This document shows, piece by piece, positions 54,527 through 62,800 of a stretch of 64,000 bases of DNA (the stretch's first letter is position 1; each line of letters opens with the position of its first letter). The stretch spans positions 5,544,501 through 5,608,500 of the forward strand of contig NZ_BCQA01000001.1 of assembly GCF_001748145.1 (NCBI RefSeq), written 5' to 3'. The translations under genes were made by a program, and so were the position numbers. The notes under the pieces are model-generated. The model was not told the origin of the DNA. It saw nothing but the letters and a program-made list of their open reading frames with translations, and did not search any database. Origin of the DNA: Bosea sp. BIWAKO-01. GTDB taxonomy: Bacteria; Pseudomonadota; Alphaproteobacteria; Rhizobiales; Beijerinckiaceae.

Positions 54527-55540
54527 ATGAAACGTAGGCAGTTCATGGCAGCGGCGGCGGGCCTGCCGCTTGCGCTTGCAGCGTCGCGTGTCCATGCGCA
54601 GGCGCAGGACGAACTCACGATCGTCTATCCGAGCCCGGGCGGGCTGGGCTATTTCGCCCTCTATGCCGCGATCGGCGAAGGTTACTTCGCCGAGGAGAAG
54701 CTCAAGATCCAGCCGCGCAGCGTCAATGGTTCGGCCCAGGCCATCCAGGCGCTGCTTGCGGGCCAGGCGCAGCTCGCCCATCCCGGCCCGGGGCCGCTGA
54801 TGGCGGCGCGCGAGAGGGGCCAGGATCTGGTCTACATCTACAATTACTTCACCCGCAGCCAGTTCAACCTCGTCGTGCCGGAGGCTTCGGCGTTCCAGAA
54901 GCCCACCGACCTGAAGGGCAAGGTCATCGGCGTCGGCACGGCAGATGGGGCGGAGGTCGCATTCGTGCGCTCCATCTTCGACGCCGAGGGCATGAAGGAA
55001 GGCCAGGACTACAAGTTCATCACCGTTGGCGAGGGCGGCATGGCGGTTGCCGGCTTCATGCAGAAGGCGATCGACGCCTATGCCTCCGACACCGCCGGCG
55101 CTGCCACGCTGACGCTGCGCGGCGTCAAGCTGCGCTCGCTGACGCCTCCTCCGTTCCAGTCCTTCTTCGGCAACGGCTATGTGGTGACGCGCAAATATCT
55201 CGACGAGAACCGCAGCATGCTGGAGCGCTTCGGCCGCGCGCTGGTCAGGGGCACCAAATTCGGGATCGACCCCGCCAACCGGGCCGCGACCCTGAAACAC
55301 GCGCGCATGGGCAATCCGCAGCAGCTGGAAAACATGCCGTTCGCCGAGGCTTTGCTCGACGTCTATTACAAGCTGACCAGCCCGATCGATCCCGCCAAGG
55401 GCTTTGGCTACAACCACCCCGCGGCCTGGGAGATGTGGCAACAGACCCTCGTTGCCTCGGGAGATCTCAAGAAGCCGCTGGCCGACCTGACCAGGGCCTA
55501 TTCCAACGATCTCGTCACGGCCTGGAACGCTCCGCGATGA
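54527..55540 (+). CDS. ABC transporter substrate-binding protein, NMT1/SsuA-like
   Basis: This 337-residue periplasmic binding protein has the N-terminus MKRRQFMAAAAGLPLALAAS, a signal of possible Tat type (twin arginine RRQF) ending RVHAQAQ. The mature domain shows LTIVYPSPGGLGYFALYAAIGEGYF and DLKGKVIGVGTADGAEVAFV, typical of NMT1/SsuA proteins that bind sulfonates, pyrimidines or aromatic acids. AGGGGAAC precedes the ATG at 54527; an ATG at 54482 would add 15 residues. Its stop overlaps the ATPase start. Confidence 0.9.
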   Translation: MKRRQFMAAAAGLPLALAASRVHAQAQDELTIVYPSPGGLGYFALYAAIGEGYFAEEKLKIQPRSVNGSAQAIQALLAGQAQLAHPGPGPLMAARERGQDLVYIYNYFTRSQFNLVVPEASAFQKPTDLKGKVIGVGTADGAEVAFVRSIFDAEGMKEGQDYKFITVGEGGMAVAGFMQKAIDAYASDTAGAATLTLRGVKLRSLTPPPFQSFFGNGYVVTRKYLDENRSMLERFGRALVRGTKFGIDPANRAATLKHARMGNPQQLENMPFAEALLDVYYKLTSPIDPAKGFGYNHPAAWEMWQQTLVASGDLKKPLADLTRAYSNDLVTAWNAPR

Positions 55541-56337
55541 CGATGGCGGCGACTGTATCGGCCGAGGCGCGACCTCGGCCGGTCTACGAACTCGCGCAGG
55601 TTTCGAAATCCTATGGCGAGCGCGTGGTGGCGCTGGAGAACGTCGATCTGGTTCTCCGGGAGGGTGAGTTTCATTCGGTCATCGGCTCGAGCGGCTGCGG
55701 GAAGTCGACGCTGCTCAAGATCATGGCCGGCCTGACACCGCCTTCGAAGGGCCGGGTGATGCTTGCGGGGACACCGGTACTGGGAGCGCGTGCCGATATC
55801 GGGATGATGTTCCAGCAGGCGACGCTGTTTCCGTGGCGGACGACGCTCCAGAACATCCTGCTGCCGATCGAAGTCCGCGAAGGGCGCGCTGCGGCCGAAA
55901 CGGCCGCTGCACGTGCTCGCGTCCTGCTTGAGCTGGTCGGACTGAAAGGGTTCGAGGACACCTACCCGTCCCAGCTCTCGGGCGGCATGGCGCAGCGCGC
56001 CGCGATCTGCCGGATGCTGATCTCGGAGCCGAATGTGCTGCTGCTCGACGAGCCGTTCAGCGCGCTCGACGAGATCACCCGTGATTTCATGAACATGGAG
56101 CTGCAGCGCATCTGCCGCGAGCGCAACGCCTCGGCCTTCCTGGTGACCCACTCCATCGCCGAGGCCGTCATCCTCTCCGACATCGTGCACGTGATGTCGT
56201 CGCGCCCCGGGCGGGTCGTGCGCAGCATCCCGATCGCGCTGCCGCGACCGAGGACGCTCGACATGACGACGCTGCCGCTCTTCGGCGAGTATGTCGGCCT
56301 GATCCGCGGGCTTCTCGACAAGGGAGCATTCCTGTGA
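55537..56337 (+). CDS. ABC transporter ATP-binding protein, SsuB/TauB-like
   Basis: This 266-residue ATPase has Walker A GSSGCGKST, Q-loop MMFQQATLFPWRTTLQNI, signature QLSGGMAQRA, Walker B VLLLDEPFSALDE and switch histidine VTHSIAEAV. The FPWRT after the Q-loop is characteristic of nitrate/sulfonate/taurine transporters. Start and stop overlap the neighbouring genes (ATGA and GTGA). It powers import through the permease encoded next. Confidence 0.93.
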   Translation: MTMAATVSAEARPRPVYELAQVSKSYGERVVALENVDLVLREGEFHSVIGSSGCGKSTLLKIMAGLTPPSKGRVMLAGTPVLGARADIGMMFQQATLFPWRTTLQNILLPIEVREGRAAAETAAARARVLLELVGLKGFEDTYPSQLSGGMAQRAAICRMLISEPNVLLLDEPFSALDEITRDFMNMELQRICRERNASAFLVTHSIAEAVILSDIVHVMSSRPGRVVRSIPIALPRPRTLDMTTLPLFGEYVGLIRGLLDKGAFL

Positions 56338-57206
56338 GCGACGTCGCGGAGAAGCCGTTGGCCACCGCCCTGCCCGCCGACACGGTCTGGATCGAAAAGG
56401 TCTCGTGGATTTCCAAGGCCCCGCGCTGGGCCTCGATGCTTGGGCTGCTCGTGCTCTTTCTCGGGCTCTGGCAGGGCATCACCTCCGCCGAGATCGTCTC
56501 GCCGCTGATCCTGCCCACCCCCGGCGATACGCTGCGCGATATCGGCTTCGTCGGGCGCAACCTGATGGCGGGAGACTATATGCTGCCTGCCTTCTGGGTC
56601 ACGGCAAGCGAGGTCCTCGTCGGCTTCATCGTAGCGCTGGCGATCGGTGTCACGCTCGGCGTCGTGGTCGGAGAAACGAGTTTCGGCGAGCGCGCGGTGA
56701 TGCCTTACATCGTCGCGGTCGACACCATGCCCAAGCTCGCCTTCGCTCCGCTCTTCGTCGCCTGGCTCGGCTTCGGCATCATGTCGAAGGTCGCGCTGGC
56801 GGCCTTCATCTCGGTGTTTCCGATCATCGTCGGCACCGCGGCCGGGCTGCATGCGGCCGACGAGAATGCGCGCATGCTGTTCAAGAGCATCGGCGCCTCG
56901 CGCCTGCAGACGCTGGTCAAGCTGAAGATCCCGACCGGCCTGCCGCAGTTCTTCACCGGCCTGAAGATCGCGGCGATCAGCGTGGTCTCGGGCGCGATCG
57001 CCGGCGAATTCCTCGGCGGCGGTCAGGGTTTCGGCGAGCTGATCCGGGTTGCCGCATCGCAGCTCGACACCCCGCGCGTCTTCTCGCTGATCATCTATCT
57101 CAGCCTGCTCGGGCTTTTCATGTTCGGCGTCGTGTCCTGGATGCAGTACAGGTTCGTCTTCTGGCAGCGTTCGAGTAACACCATCTCTTCCAGGGCACCC
57201 CGGTGA
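56334..57206 (+). CDS. ABC transporter permease, SsuC/TauC-like
   Basis: A 290-residue inner-membrane permease with about six helices. The EAA loop (ENARMLFKSIGASRLQTLVKLKIPTGLPQFFTGLKIA) is followed by AGEFLGGGQGFGELI, typical of the SsuC/TauC group. The start is a GTG overlapping the ATPase stop; its own stop overlaps the GntR start in the same way, so all four genes are translationally chained. Confidence 0.93.
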   Translation: MSDVAEKPLATALPADTVWIEKVSWISKAPRWASMLGLLVLFLGLWQGITSAEIVSPLILPTPGDTLRDIGFVGRNLMAGDYMLPAFWVTASEVLVGFIVALAIGVTLGVVVGETSFGERAVMPYIVAVDTMPKLAFAPLFVAWLGFGIMSKVALAAFISVFPIIVGTAAGLHAADENARMLFKSIGASRLQTLVKLKIPTGLPQFFTGLKIAAISVVSGAIAGEFLGGGQGFGELIRVAASQLDTPRVFSLIIYLSLLGLFMFGVVSWMQYRFVFWQRSSNTISSRAPR

Positions 57207-57949
57207 GCGGCAGCAGGACAGAAACGACCATGGCGAAGACTGCCGAGAAGACCACGCTGTCGACGACGGTCTACCAGAAGCTGCGCAGCGACATCATCCA
57301 GGGTGAGTTCAGGCCGGGTGAGAAATTGCGCATCGAGGGCATCGCCTCGACCTATGGCGTCGGCAGCAACGCCGTTCGCGAAGCTCTGTCGCGGCTGTCA
57401 TCCGAGCGGCTGGTCGAGCGCCACGAGCAGCGCGGCTTCTCGGTGCCGACGATCGCCCTCGACGATTGGCGCGTCCTGGTCCGCACGCGCTGCTGGCTTG
57501 AAACCAGGGCGCTGGAGGAAGCGATCAGCCATCGCGACGAGCGCTGGGAGGAAGGCATCGTGCTCGCCCTCCACCGGCTGTCGCGCTATCGCTCGGATTT
57601 TCCGGCGGAGCGCGCCGCCTGGGAGGACGCCCATCGCAATTTCCACCGGGCGCTGCTGGCGAATTGTGGCTCGCCCTGGCTGCTCGAGTTCTGCGAGATC
57701 CTGGCCGACCACGCCTCGCGCTATATCTCGATCTCGCACGCCTTCGGCAGGATGCCGCGCAATGGCCAGAGCGAGCACGAGGCACTGATGAAGGCAGTGC
57801 TCAACGGCACGCCACAGGAGGCCTGCGCCCTGCTCGTCGCGCATTACACCAAGACGCTCCAGACGATCGAAGAACTGTTCACGGAGGAGCGTTTCGCGAC
57901 TCTGGCAACGGGGAGCGGCCCCACGAGAACCGCGGAGCTCACCGACTGA
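57203..57949 (+). CDS. GntR family transcriptional regulator, FadR/FCD subgroup
   Basis: This 248-residue regulator has a GntR winged helix at about residues 20-85 (VYQKLRSDIIQGEFRPGEKLRIEGIASTYGVGSNAVREALSRLSSERLVE) and an FCD ligand-binding domain with WEDAHRNFHRALLANCGSPWLLEF and the metal-binding histidines in SEHEALMKAVLNG. The GTG at 57203 overlaps the permease stop; an ATG at 57230 is the alternative. It probably senses the imported acid or its breakdown product and controls the divergent locus. Confidence 0.9.
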   Translation: MSGSRTETTMAKTAEKTTLSTTVYQKLRSDIIQGEFRPGEKLRIEGIASTYGVGSNAVREALSRLSSERLVERHEQRGFSVPTIALDDWRVLVRTRCWLETRALEEAISHRDERWEEGIVLALHRLSRYRSDFPAERAAWEDAHRNFHRALLANCGSPWLLEFCEILADHASRYISISHAFGRMPRNGQSEHEALMKAVLNGTPQEACALLVAHYTKTLQTIEELFTEERFATLATGSGPTRTAELTD

Positions 57950-58001
57950 CACCGGTGGGAGGCGCATGGCTGGAAACGCTGCGCCGTCCCATGCGACCTC
58001 G

Positions 58002-59174
58002 CTATTGCTTCAGATGATTGTATGAGACGAAATTGCGATCCTTATCCGGCTCACGCTCCGACTCGATGAAGATATCGATCTGCTGGCCGATGAAGACCGC
58101 GGGTGATCCGGGTTCGATTTCATAGACAACCTGCAGGATCCGGGTGTCGGAACGTTCCGTCTTCTGACCGGACAGCGCGCGCTTGGACACCACCAGCGGT
58201 TCCACCCGGACGAAATTGAGCTTCAGGAGGTGTTGGGCCCTGCCGCGAACGGAACCCATCGCCGCCGCGCCCGGGCTGTAGCGCGGGATGTCGGCCTCGT
58301 CGATATCGATGCGGACATGCATCGGCTCTGTCCGCCCCAGGACCATGAGCGCTTGATCGAGCGCTCCTGCCTGGGCAAATTCCCCTGGCCGGAGATTGAC
58401 CCGCAGCACCGAGCTGTCAGCCGGTGCCCGCACCGTTCGCTGCTCCAGATCGATCTCGGCACGCGTTACGGCTTGCCGTGCCTGCTGGAGACCTGCGAGC
58501 TCCACGGCGATCGACGCTCCAACCCCCTCGGTTTCGTCCAGGAGCGAGAGATTGGCGCGGGCAATCGCAAGCCGTGCGCGGGCCTTCTTGTGGTTGGCTT
58601 CCGCGGTGCGCAGATAATTCTGGCGCCGGGTAATCTCTCGTGCCGTGATGGTCGCGCCACTGTTCAGGGCGGAGGCGGCGCGAACGAGGTCGATGCCTTC
58701 GTCCTGCTCAGCCCGTGTCGCGTCGACCGCGGTCTGTGCGGCCTCGACCTCCGCCCGCAGGCCCGGCACGCGCGCACGGGCGAGCGCCAGACGCGCCTGG
58801 GCGGCGGCAAGATCTCCTCGGCGCTGGGCCAGAACCGCTTCGGCGACCTGGGAATCGAGCGCAAACAGCGGTTGATCGCGCTTCACGAAGGCGCCTGGCT
58901 CGACAAAGACCTGCGCGACCTTGCCCGAGGCATGCGTCCCGATCTGCATTTCCTGGCCCAATGGTTCGACCAATCCGACCGCGCCAATGCGGTCGGCCAT
59001 CGGCCGCGCGCGATCAGTCCCTTGAGCCAGCAGGACCGGCGTCGGCGGTTCGATTGGCGGCGAGGCGCGGGGACGGCGATTGTCATTCCCGCTCATCGAG
59101 CCAATGGCGCCGACAAGCGAGATTGCGGCGGTCATGATCAGGATGCTGGCGAATATGGTGGAACGGCCAATCAT
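58002..59174 (-). CDS. HlyD/DevB-type periplasmic adaptor subunit of an ABC exporter
   Basis: This 390-residue membrane-fusion protein has an N-terminal membrane anchor (IFASILIMTAAISLVGAIG), a lipoyl/barrel-sandwich half (GLVEPLGQEMQIGTHASGKVAQVFVEPGAFVKRDQPLFALD), a long alpha-helical hairpin (about 110-230, alanine/arginine-rich), then the second lipoyl half (IDLEQRTVRAPADSSVLRVNLRPGEFAQAG). DevB-type adaptors work with MacB/HrtB-like permeases and an outer-membrane channel. The ATG at 59174 has GGAGG at better spacing than the adjacent GTG at 59177. It is the last gene of the hemA operon. Confidence 0.9.
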   Translation of the reverse strand: MIGRSTIFASILIMTAAISLVGAIGSMSGNDNRRPRASPPIEPPTPVLLAQGTDRARPMADRIGAVGLVEPLGQEMQIGTHASGKVAQVFVEPGAFVKRDQPLFALDSQVAEAVLAQRRGDLAAAQARLALARARVPGLRAEVEAAQTAVDATRAEQDEGIDLVRAASALNSGATITAREITRRQNYLRTAEANHKKARARLAIARANLSLLDETEGVGASIAVELAGLQQARQAVTRAEIDLEQRTVRAPADSSVLRVNLRPGEFAQAGALDQALMVLGRTEPMHVRIDIDEADIPRYSPGAAAMGSVRGRAQHLLKLNFVRVEPLVVSKRALSGQKTERSDTRILQVVYEIEPGSPAVFIGQQIDIFIESEREPDKDRNFVSYNHLKQ

Positions 59175-59905
59175 CACGCAGCCTCCCTCTCCGCACCGAC
59201 GTCAATCCGCGTGACCCGACCATCGGTCATATGCGCGATCCGGTCGGCAAAGGGCACGACGCGCGCATCATGGGTGACGACAAGGACAGCCCGATCAGGA
59301 TCCCGAGCGACCTTTCGCAACAGTTCCATCACCAGTTGGCCGGATGCGCTGTCGAGGGCCGAGGTCGGCTCGTCGCAGATGATCAATCGCGGTTCGTGGA
59401 TGAGCGCGCGCGCGATGGCGACACGCTGCCGCTCGCCGATCGACAAATGCGAGGGGTATTTCGACAGATGATCGGCGAGCCCAACCTCGCGCAACATGGC
59501 CTGAGCCAGGGCCTTCGCCTGCGTCCCCGTCCGCCCCTGCACAAGCAGGGGAACCGCAACATTCTCCGTCGCGGTCAAGGCCGGGAACAGGTTCAACTGC
59601 TGGAAGACGACGCCGACGCTGGCGCCCCGAAAGTGAACGAGGCTCCTGCGGCTAAGTTCGGCGAGGTTGGTGCCGAAGAGCTCGACCTTGCCTTCGTCGG
59701 CCACGAGAAGCCCGGCGATCGTCGAGATCAACGTCGTCTTGCCACATCCGGAGGGACCGAGCAGAAACGTCATCTCGCCGGGAAACACGTCGAGATCGAT
59801 GCCGTGAAGCACGCGCGTCCGGGTGCTGCCGTTGCCGAGTTGCTTCACCAGGCCCCGGCAGGAGACGGCAGTCGGGCTTCGGTCAGGTGCACTCACGGTT
59901 TGCAT
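59174..59905 (-). CDS. ABC exporter ATP-binding protein, DevA/HrtA/LolD-like
   Basis: This 243-residue ATPase has Walker A GPSGCGKTT, Q-loop VVFQQLNLFPALTATENVAVPLL, Walker B LIICDEPTSALDS and switch histidine VTHDARVV. The signature motif reads LSIGERQR rather than LSGGQ, a variant seen in the LolD/MacB-like group. It sits between the permease and the adaptor with one-base overlap to the latter. Energy for efflux of an envelope or small-molecule substrate is the family role. Confidence 0.92.
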   Translation of the reverse strand: MQTVSAPDRSPTAVSCRGLVKQLGNGSTRTRVLHGIDLDVFPGEMTFLLGPSGCGKTTLISTIAGLLVADEGKVELFGTNLAELSRRSLVHFRGASVGVVFQQLNLFPALTATENVAVPLLVQGRTGTQAKALAQAMLREVGLADHLSKYPSHLSIGERQRVAIARALIHEPRLIICDEPTSALDSASGQLVMELLRKVARDPDRAVLVVTHDARVVPFADRIAHMTDGRVTRIDVGAEREAA

Positions 59906-59908
59906 CCC

Positions 59909-61051
59909 TCATCCCGAGAACACGACAGCCGGCTCGACGACGAGCACGCGTCGCAAGCTGGCCAATGAGGAGAGCAGGATCAGGACCAGTATCGTTCCGG
60001 CGACGGCCGTTGCGATCCACCAGGGCAGGACGAAGCCGCGCAAAGCCGAGGTCGGCGTACAGGCGAATGCGAAAAAAGCTGCGGCGAGTCCCGTGCCGAT
60101 GGCGTAGCCGATGACGCCGACGACGCAGGCCTGGAACAGGACCAGACCCACGAGGCGAATATTCGTCACGCCGATGACCTTCAGCATCGCGTATTGAAAG
60201 ATGTTTTCGGAGACGAACATGCTGAAGGTCAGGCCGACGATCGCTGCTCCGACAACGATGCCAAGCAGGATCGTCGTCGCGAAGCTGATCGGAATGCCCG
60301 TATTGCGGAGATAGTATCTGACGGTTTGCTGAGAAAATTCCTCGGAGGAATGCGCCTTTAGCCCGGTGCGCTCCGTGATGTCGCGAGCGACGAAAGATGG
60401 TTCCGTGCCATGCATCGCCTTGGCCAGGATGAAGGAAAGCCGGTTGCGGCCGCTCGGGAGATAGCTTGAGGCCTGGCTGTAACGCGCATGGATGATCACC
60501 TGCGCCGAGAAGGCCGGAGCGGCGTCCGTGATTGCAGTCACGACAGCCCGTCTCTCGTTCAGTTCCAGCACTTTCCCGACGCTCAAGGGCTCGCCCGGCC
60601 AGAGCTGCATGAAACCGACCCGGTCGATGGCAATCGCATCGGGGCGCATGAGGTCAGCCGGCGATCCGATGATGAAGCGCTGGGTGACGCCGACGAGGGT
60701 CGCGTCGTCGACGCCCAGAATGACGGCGCCCTTGGTGCGCCCTTCCTGGGTCCTTACAGGCGCGCCGCCCTTGAAGAACGGGGCGGCCCAAGCCACTCCC
60801 GGGACGCCCCGGACCTTGAAGAGCTCAACGTCCCGCATCGGTCGGATCAGGTCCGGATGCTCGACCGAAGGATCCATTACCCAGATGTCGACATCCTGGG
60901 CATCGGCGATGATGTTCTGCGAGCGCGTCATCAGGCCGACGAACATGGCGCCCTGCTGGGTGACGAGCAGCGTCGCGAAGGCCACGCCGAATACCAGCCC
61001 CAACACCTTGGCCCGATCACCGAACAACATCTTGAGGGCGAGCCCGAGCAT
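59909..61051 (-). CDS. FtsX/MacB-like ABC exporter permease, DevC/HrtB type
   Basis: This 380-residue permease has one N-terminal helix (VLGLVFGVAFATLLVTQQ), a large periplasmic domain (about 45-240) and three C-terminal FtsX helices (ISFATTILLGIVVGAAIVGLTF, LVGLVLFQACVVGVIGYAIG, WWIATAVAGTILVLILLSS). This topology is typical of DevC and of the heme-efflux permease HrtB. The ATG at 61051 is used; the open frame upstream overlaps hemA. It lies 35 nt after hemA, so the two are very likely co-transcribed. Confidence 0.9.
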   Translation of the reverse strand: MLGLALKMLFGDRAKVLGLVFGVAFATLLVTQQGAMFVGLMTRSQNIIADAQDVDIWVMDPSVEHPDLIRPMRDVELFKVRGVPGVAWAAPFFKGGAPVRTQEGRTKGAVILGVDDATLVGVTQRFIIGSPADLMRPDAIAIDRVGFMQLWPGEPLSVGKVLELNERRAVVTAITDAAPAFSAQVIIHARYSQASSYLPSGRNRLSFILAKAMHGTEPSFVARDITERTGLKAHSSEEFSQQTVRYYLRNTGIPISFATTILLGIVVGAAIVGLTFSMFVSENIFQYAMLKVIGVTNIRLVGLVLFQACVVGVIGYAIGTGLAAAFFAFACTPTSALRGFVLPWWIATAVAGTILVLILLSSLASLRRVLVVEPAVVFSG

Positions 61052-61086
61052 GCGTCTCTCGCAGGGTGTGAGGAGGTTTGGAACGC

Positions 61087-62316
61087 CTATTCCGCAGCGA
61101 TCGCTGCTGCTTTCGCGGTGAAACGCATCTCCTCCCAGAGTGTCGAAAGCGCCGAGACCAGGTGATCTATGTCGGCATCGCTGTGAACCGGGGACGGGCA
61201 CAGGCGCAGACGCTCTGTCCCGCGCGGCACTGTCGGGTAATTGATCGGCTGAATGTAGATCGCAAAGCGGTCGAGCAAGGCATCGCTCAGCCATTTGCAC
61301 ATGACCGGATCGCCAACGGGGACCGGGACGATGTGGCTGGGGTTCGGCATGACCGGGAGACCCGCTTGCGCCAGGCGGCGCTTCACGAGTTGCGCCCGCT
61401 CCTGATGGTGCCGTCTCTCGGTCTGGCTTGCCTTCAGGTGGCGGACGCTGGCGAGTGCGCCAGCGACGATAGTCGGCGCCAGCGATGTGGTGAAGATAAA
61501 GCCGGGCGCATAAGAGCGGATGGCGTCGCAGCAATCGCGGCTGGCAGCAATATAGCCGCCCATCAGGCCGAAGCCCTTGGCGAGCGTTCCCTCGATGATG
61601 TCGACGCTGTCGGCGAGCCCGTCCCGCTCGGCGACGCCACCACCGCGTGGCCCGTACAGGCCGACGGCATGGACCTCATCGAGATAGCTGAGGGCATTGT
61701 AGCGCCGGGCGAGCTCACAGATCTCTGCGATTGGCGACATGTCCCCGTCCATCGAATATACGGACTCGAACGCCACGATCTTGGGCAGATCCGGATCGAC
61801 CGATCGGAGTTGCCGTTCGAGATCGGCAACGTCGTTATGCCGCCAGATGCGCTTCTCTCCGCCGCCATGGCGGATGCCCTCGATCATCGAGGCGTGGTTC
61901 TTCTCATCCGAGAAGACCACTGCGCCCGGCAACAGCTTGACGAGGGTCGAGAGTGTCGCGTCGTTGGCCACGTAGCCGGAAGTAAAGAGCAAGGCGGATT
62001 CCTTGCCGTGCAAGTCGGCAAGTTCCGCCTCGAGTTCGACATGGTAGTGCGTCGTGCCGGAAATATTGCGCGTGCCCCCCGAGCCAGCGCCGGCACAGTC
62101 GATGGCCTCGTGCATGGCGGCGAGCACGGCCGGATGCTGGCCCATTCCAAGGTAGTCATTGGCGCACCACACCGTGATCTCGCGGGTGCGCCCTTCCAGG
62201 AACTGCTCCGCCGCGGGAAAATGCCCCTGAGCGCGAAGCACCTCTGCAAAAACGCGATAGCGTCCTTCGCGTTTCAACTCACAGATCTTTTCGGAAAACC
62301 GCTCGTTGTATTGCAT
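61087..62316 (-). CDS. hemA: 5-aminolevulinate synthase
   Basis: This 409-residue PLP enzyme condenses glycine and succinyl-CoA to 5-aminolevulinate, the first step of the alphaproteobacterial C4 heme pathway. Motifs include [47 protein letters not shown] and the PLP lysine in [15 protein letters not shown]. The length is typical. It leads a four-gene unit with a DevBCA-type exporter, which is not the usual hemA context. An AT-rich leader with an inverted repeat lies upstream. Confidence 0.95.
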   Translation of the reverse strand: MQYNERFSEKICELKREGRYRVFAEVLRAQGHFPAAEQFLEGRTREITVWCANDYLGMGQHPAVLAAMHEAIDCAGAGSGGTRNISGTTHYHVELEAELADLHGKESALLFTSGYVANDATLSTLVKLLPGAVVFSDEKNHASMIEGIRHGGGEKRIWRHNDVADLERQLRSVDPDLPKIVAFESVYSMDGDMSPIAEICELARRYNALSYLDEVHAVGLYGPRGGGVAERDGLADSVDIIEGTLAKGFGLMGGYIAASRDCCDAIRSYAPGFIFTTSLAPTIVAGALASVRHLKASQTERRHHQERAQLVKRRLAQAGLPVMPNPSHIVPVPVGDPVMCKWLSDALLDRFAIYIQPINYPTVPRGTERLRLCPSPVHSDADIDHLVSALSTLWEEMRFTAKAAAIAAE

Positions 62317-62800
62317 AGCGACCGCCCCGCCCTCTCTTTCTAAATCTATATCTCTCCATTTCTACTCAAGTTATCCGGTATAATTTTGATATATTTAGCT
62401 TAACCGAAATATACTGCCCTATGGACGATCACTAATCCATGGACCAATGACTTTGCGATATTGCGACCTTTGTCGCGGACTGGCTCGGACTTTGTTCTCA
62501 TTCTAAAGTGCAAGACGGCCGGCGATTCCCGAGGCCAGGAAGCGCGTGCCACGGAATGCCGCCGGAGACCGATCCGGATCGTTGATCGGCCCCGGTGGAA
62601 CCTTCCCGATCATGACGCCCGAATCTCGAGCCACCTCCCCTGATTCCAAAGGACGCGCGCTCGGTTTCCTGCGCGAGCCTGGCCACAGCGTCGAGAGCAC
62701 GCCGCCCCACCGCAAGACCTTCGTTGCGGCCGCGGTGTTCAGCTTGGGATCCCAGGAATGGGCAGGTTGCGGGGCCGCCGACATGGGCGAAGGCGAGACC
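62317..62800. other. hemA leader and intergenic region
   Basis: This 484-base gap separates hemA from the BenE-type gene, both on the minus strand. The first ~120 bases are the most AT-rich part of the window and must hold the hemA promoter. The rest (about 62480-62800) is GC-rich with open frames on both strands, none recognisable. No FNR-type TTGAT-N4-ATCAA box is present. Confidence 0.5.
62390..62413. promoter_or_regulatory. AT-rich inverted repeat upstream of hemA
   Basis: TATATTT (62390-62396) and AAATATA (62407-62413) form a perfect 7-bp inverted repeat with 10 bases between, 74-97 bases before the hemA ATG. It may be an operator for a heme- or iron-responsive regulator. An AT-rich repeat in an AT-rich patch can also arise by chance. 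Confidence 0.4.

Noticed and set aside
61078..62343. 421-codon open frame antisense to hemA
   Set aside because: It exactly mirrors a strongly conserved gene and has no family motifs.
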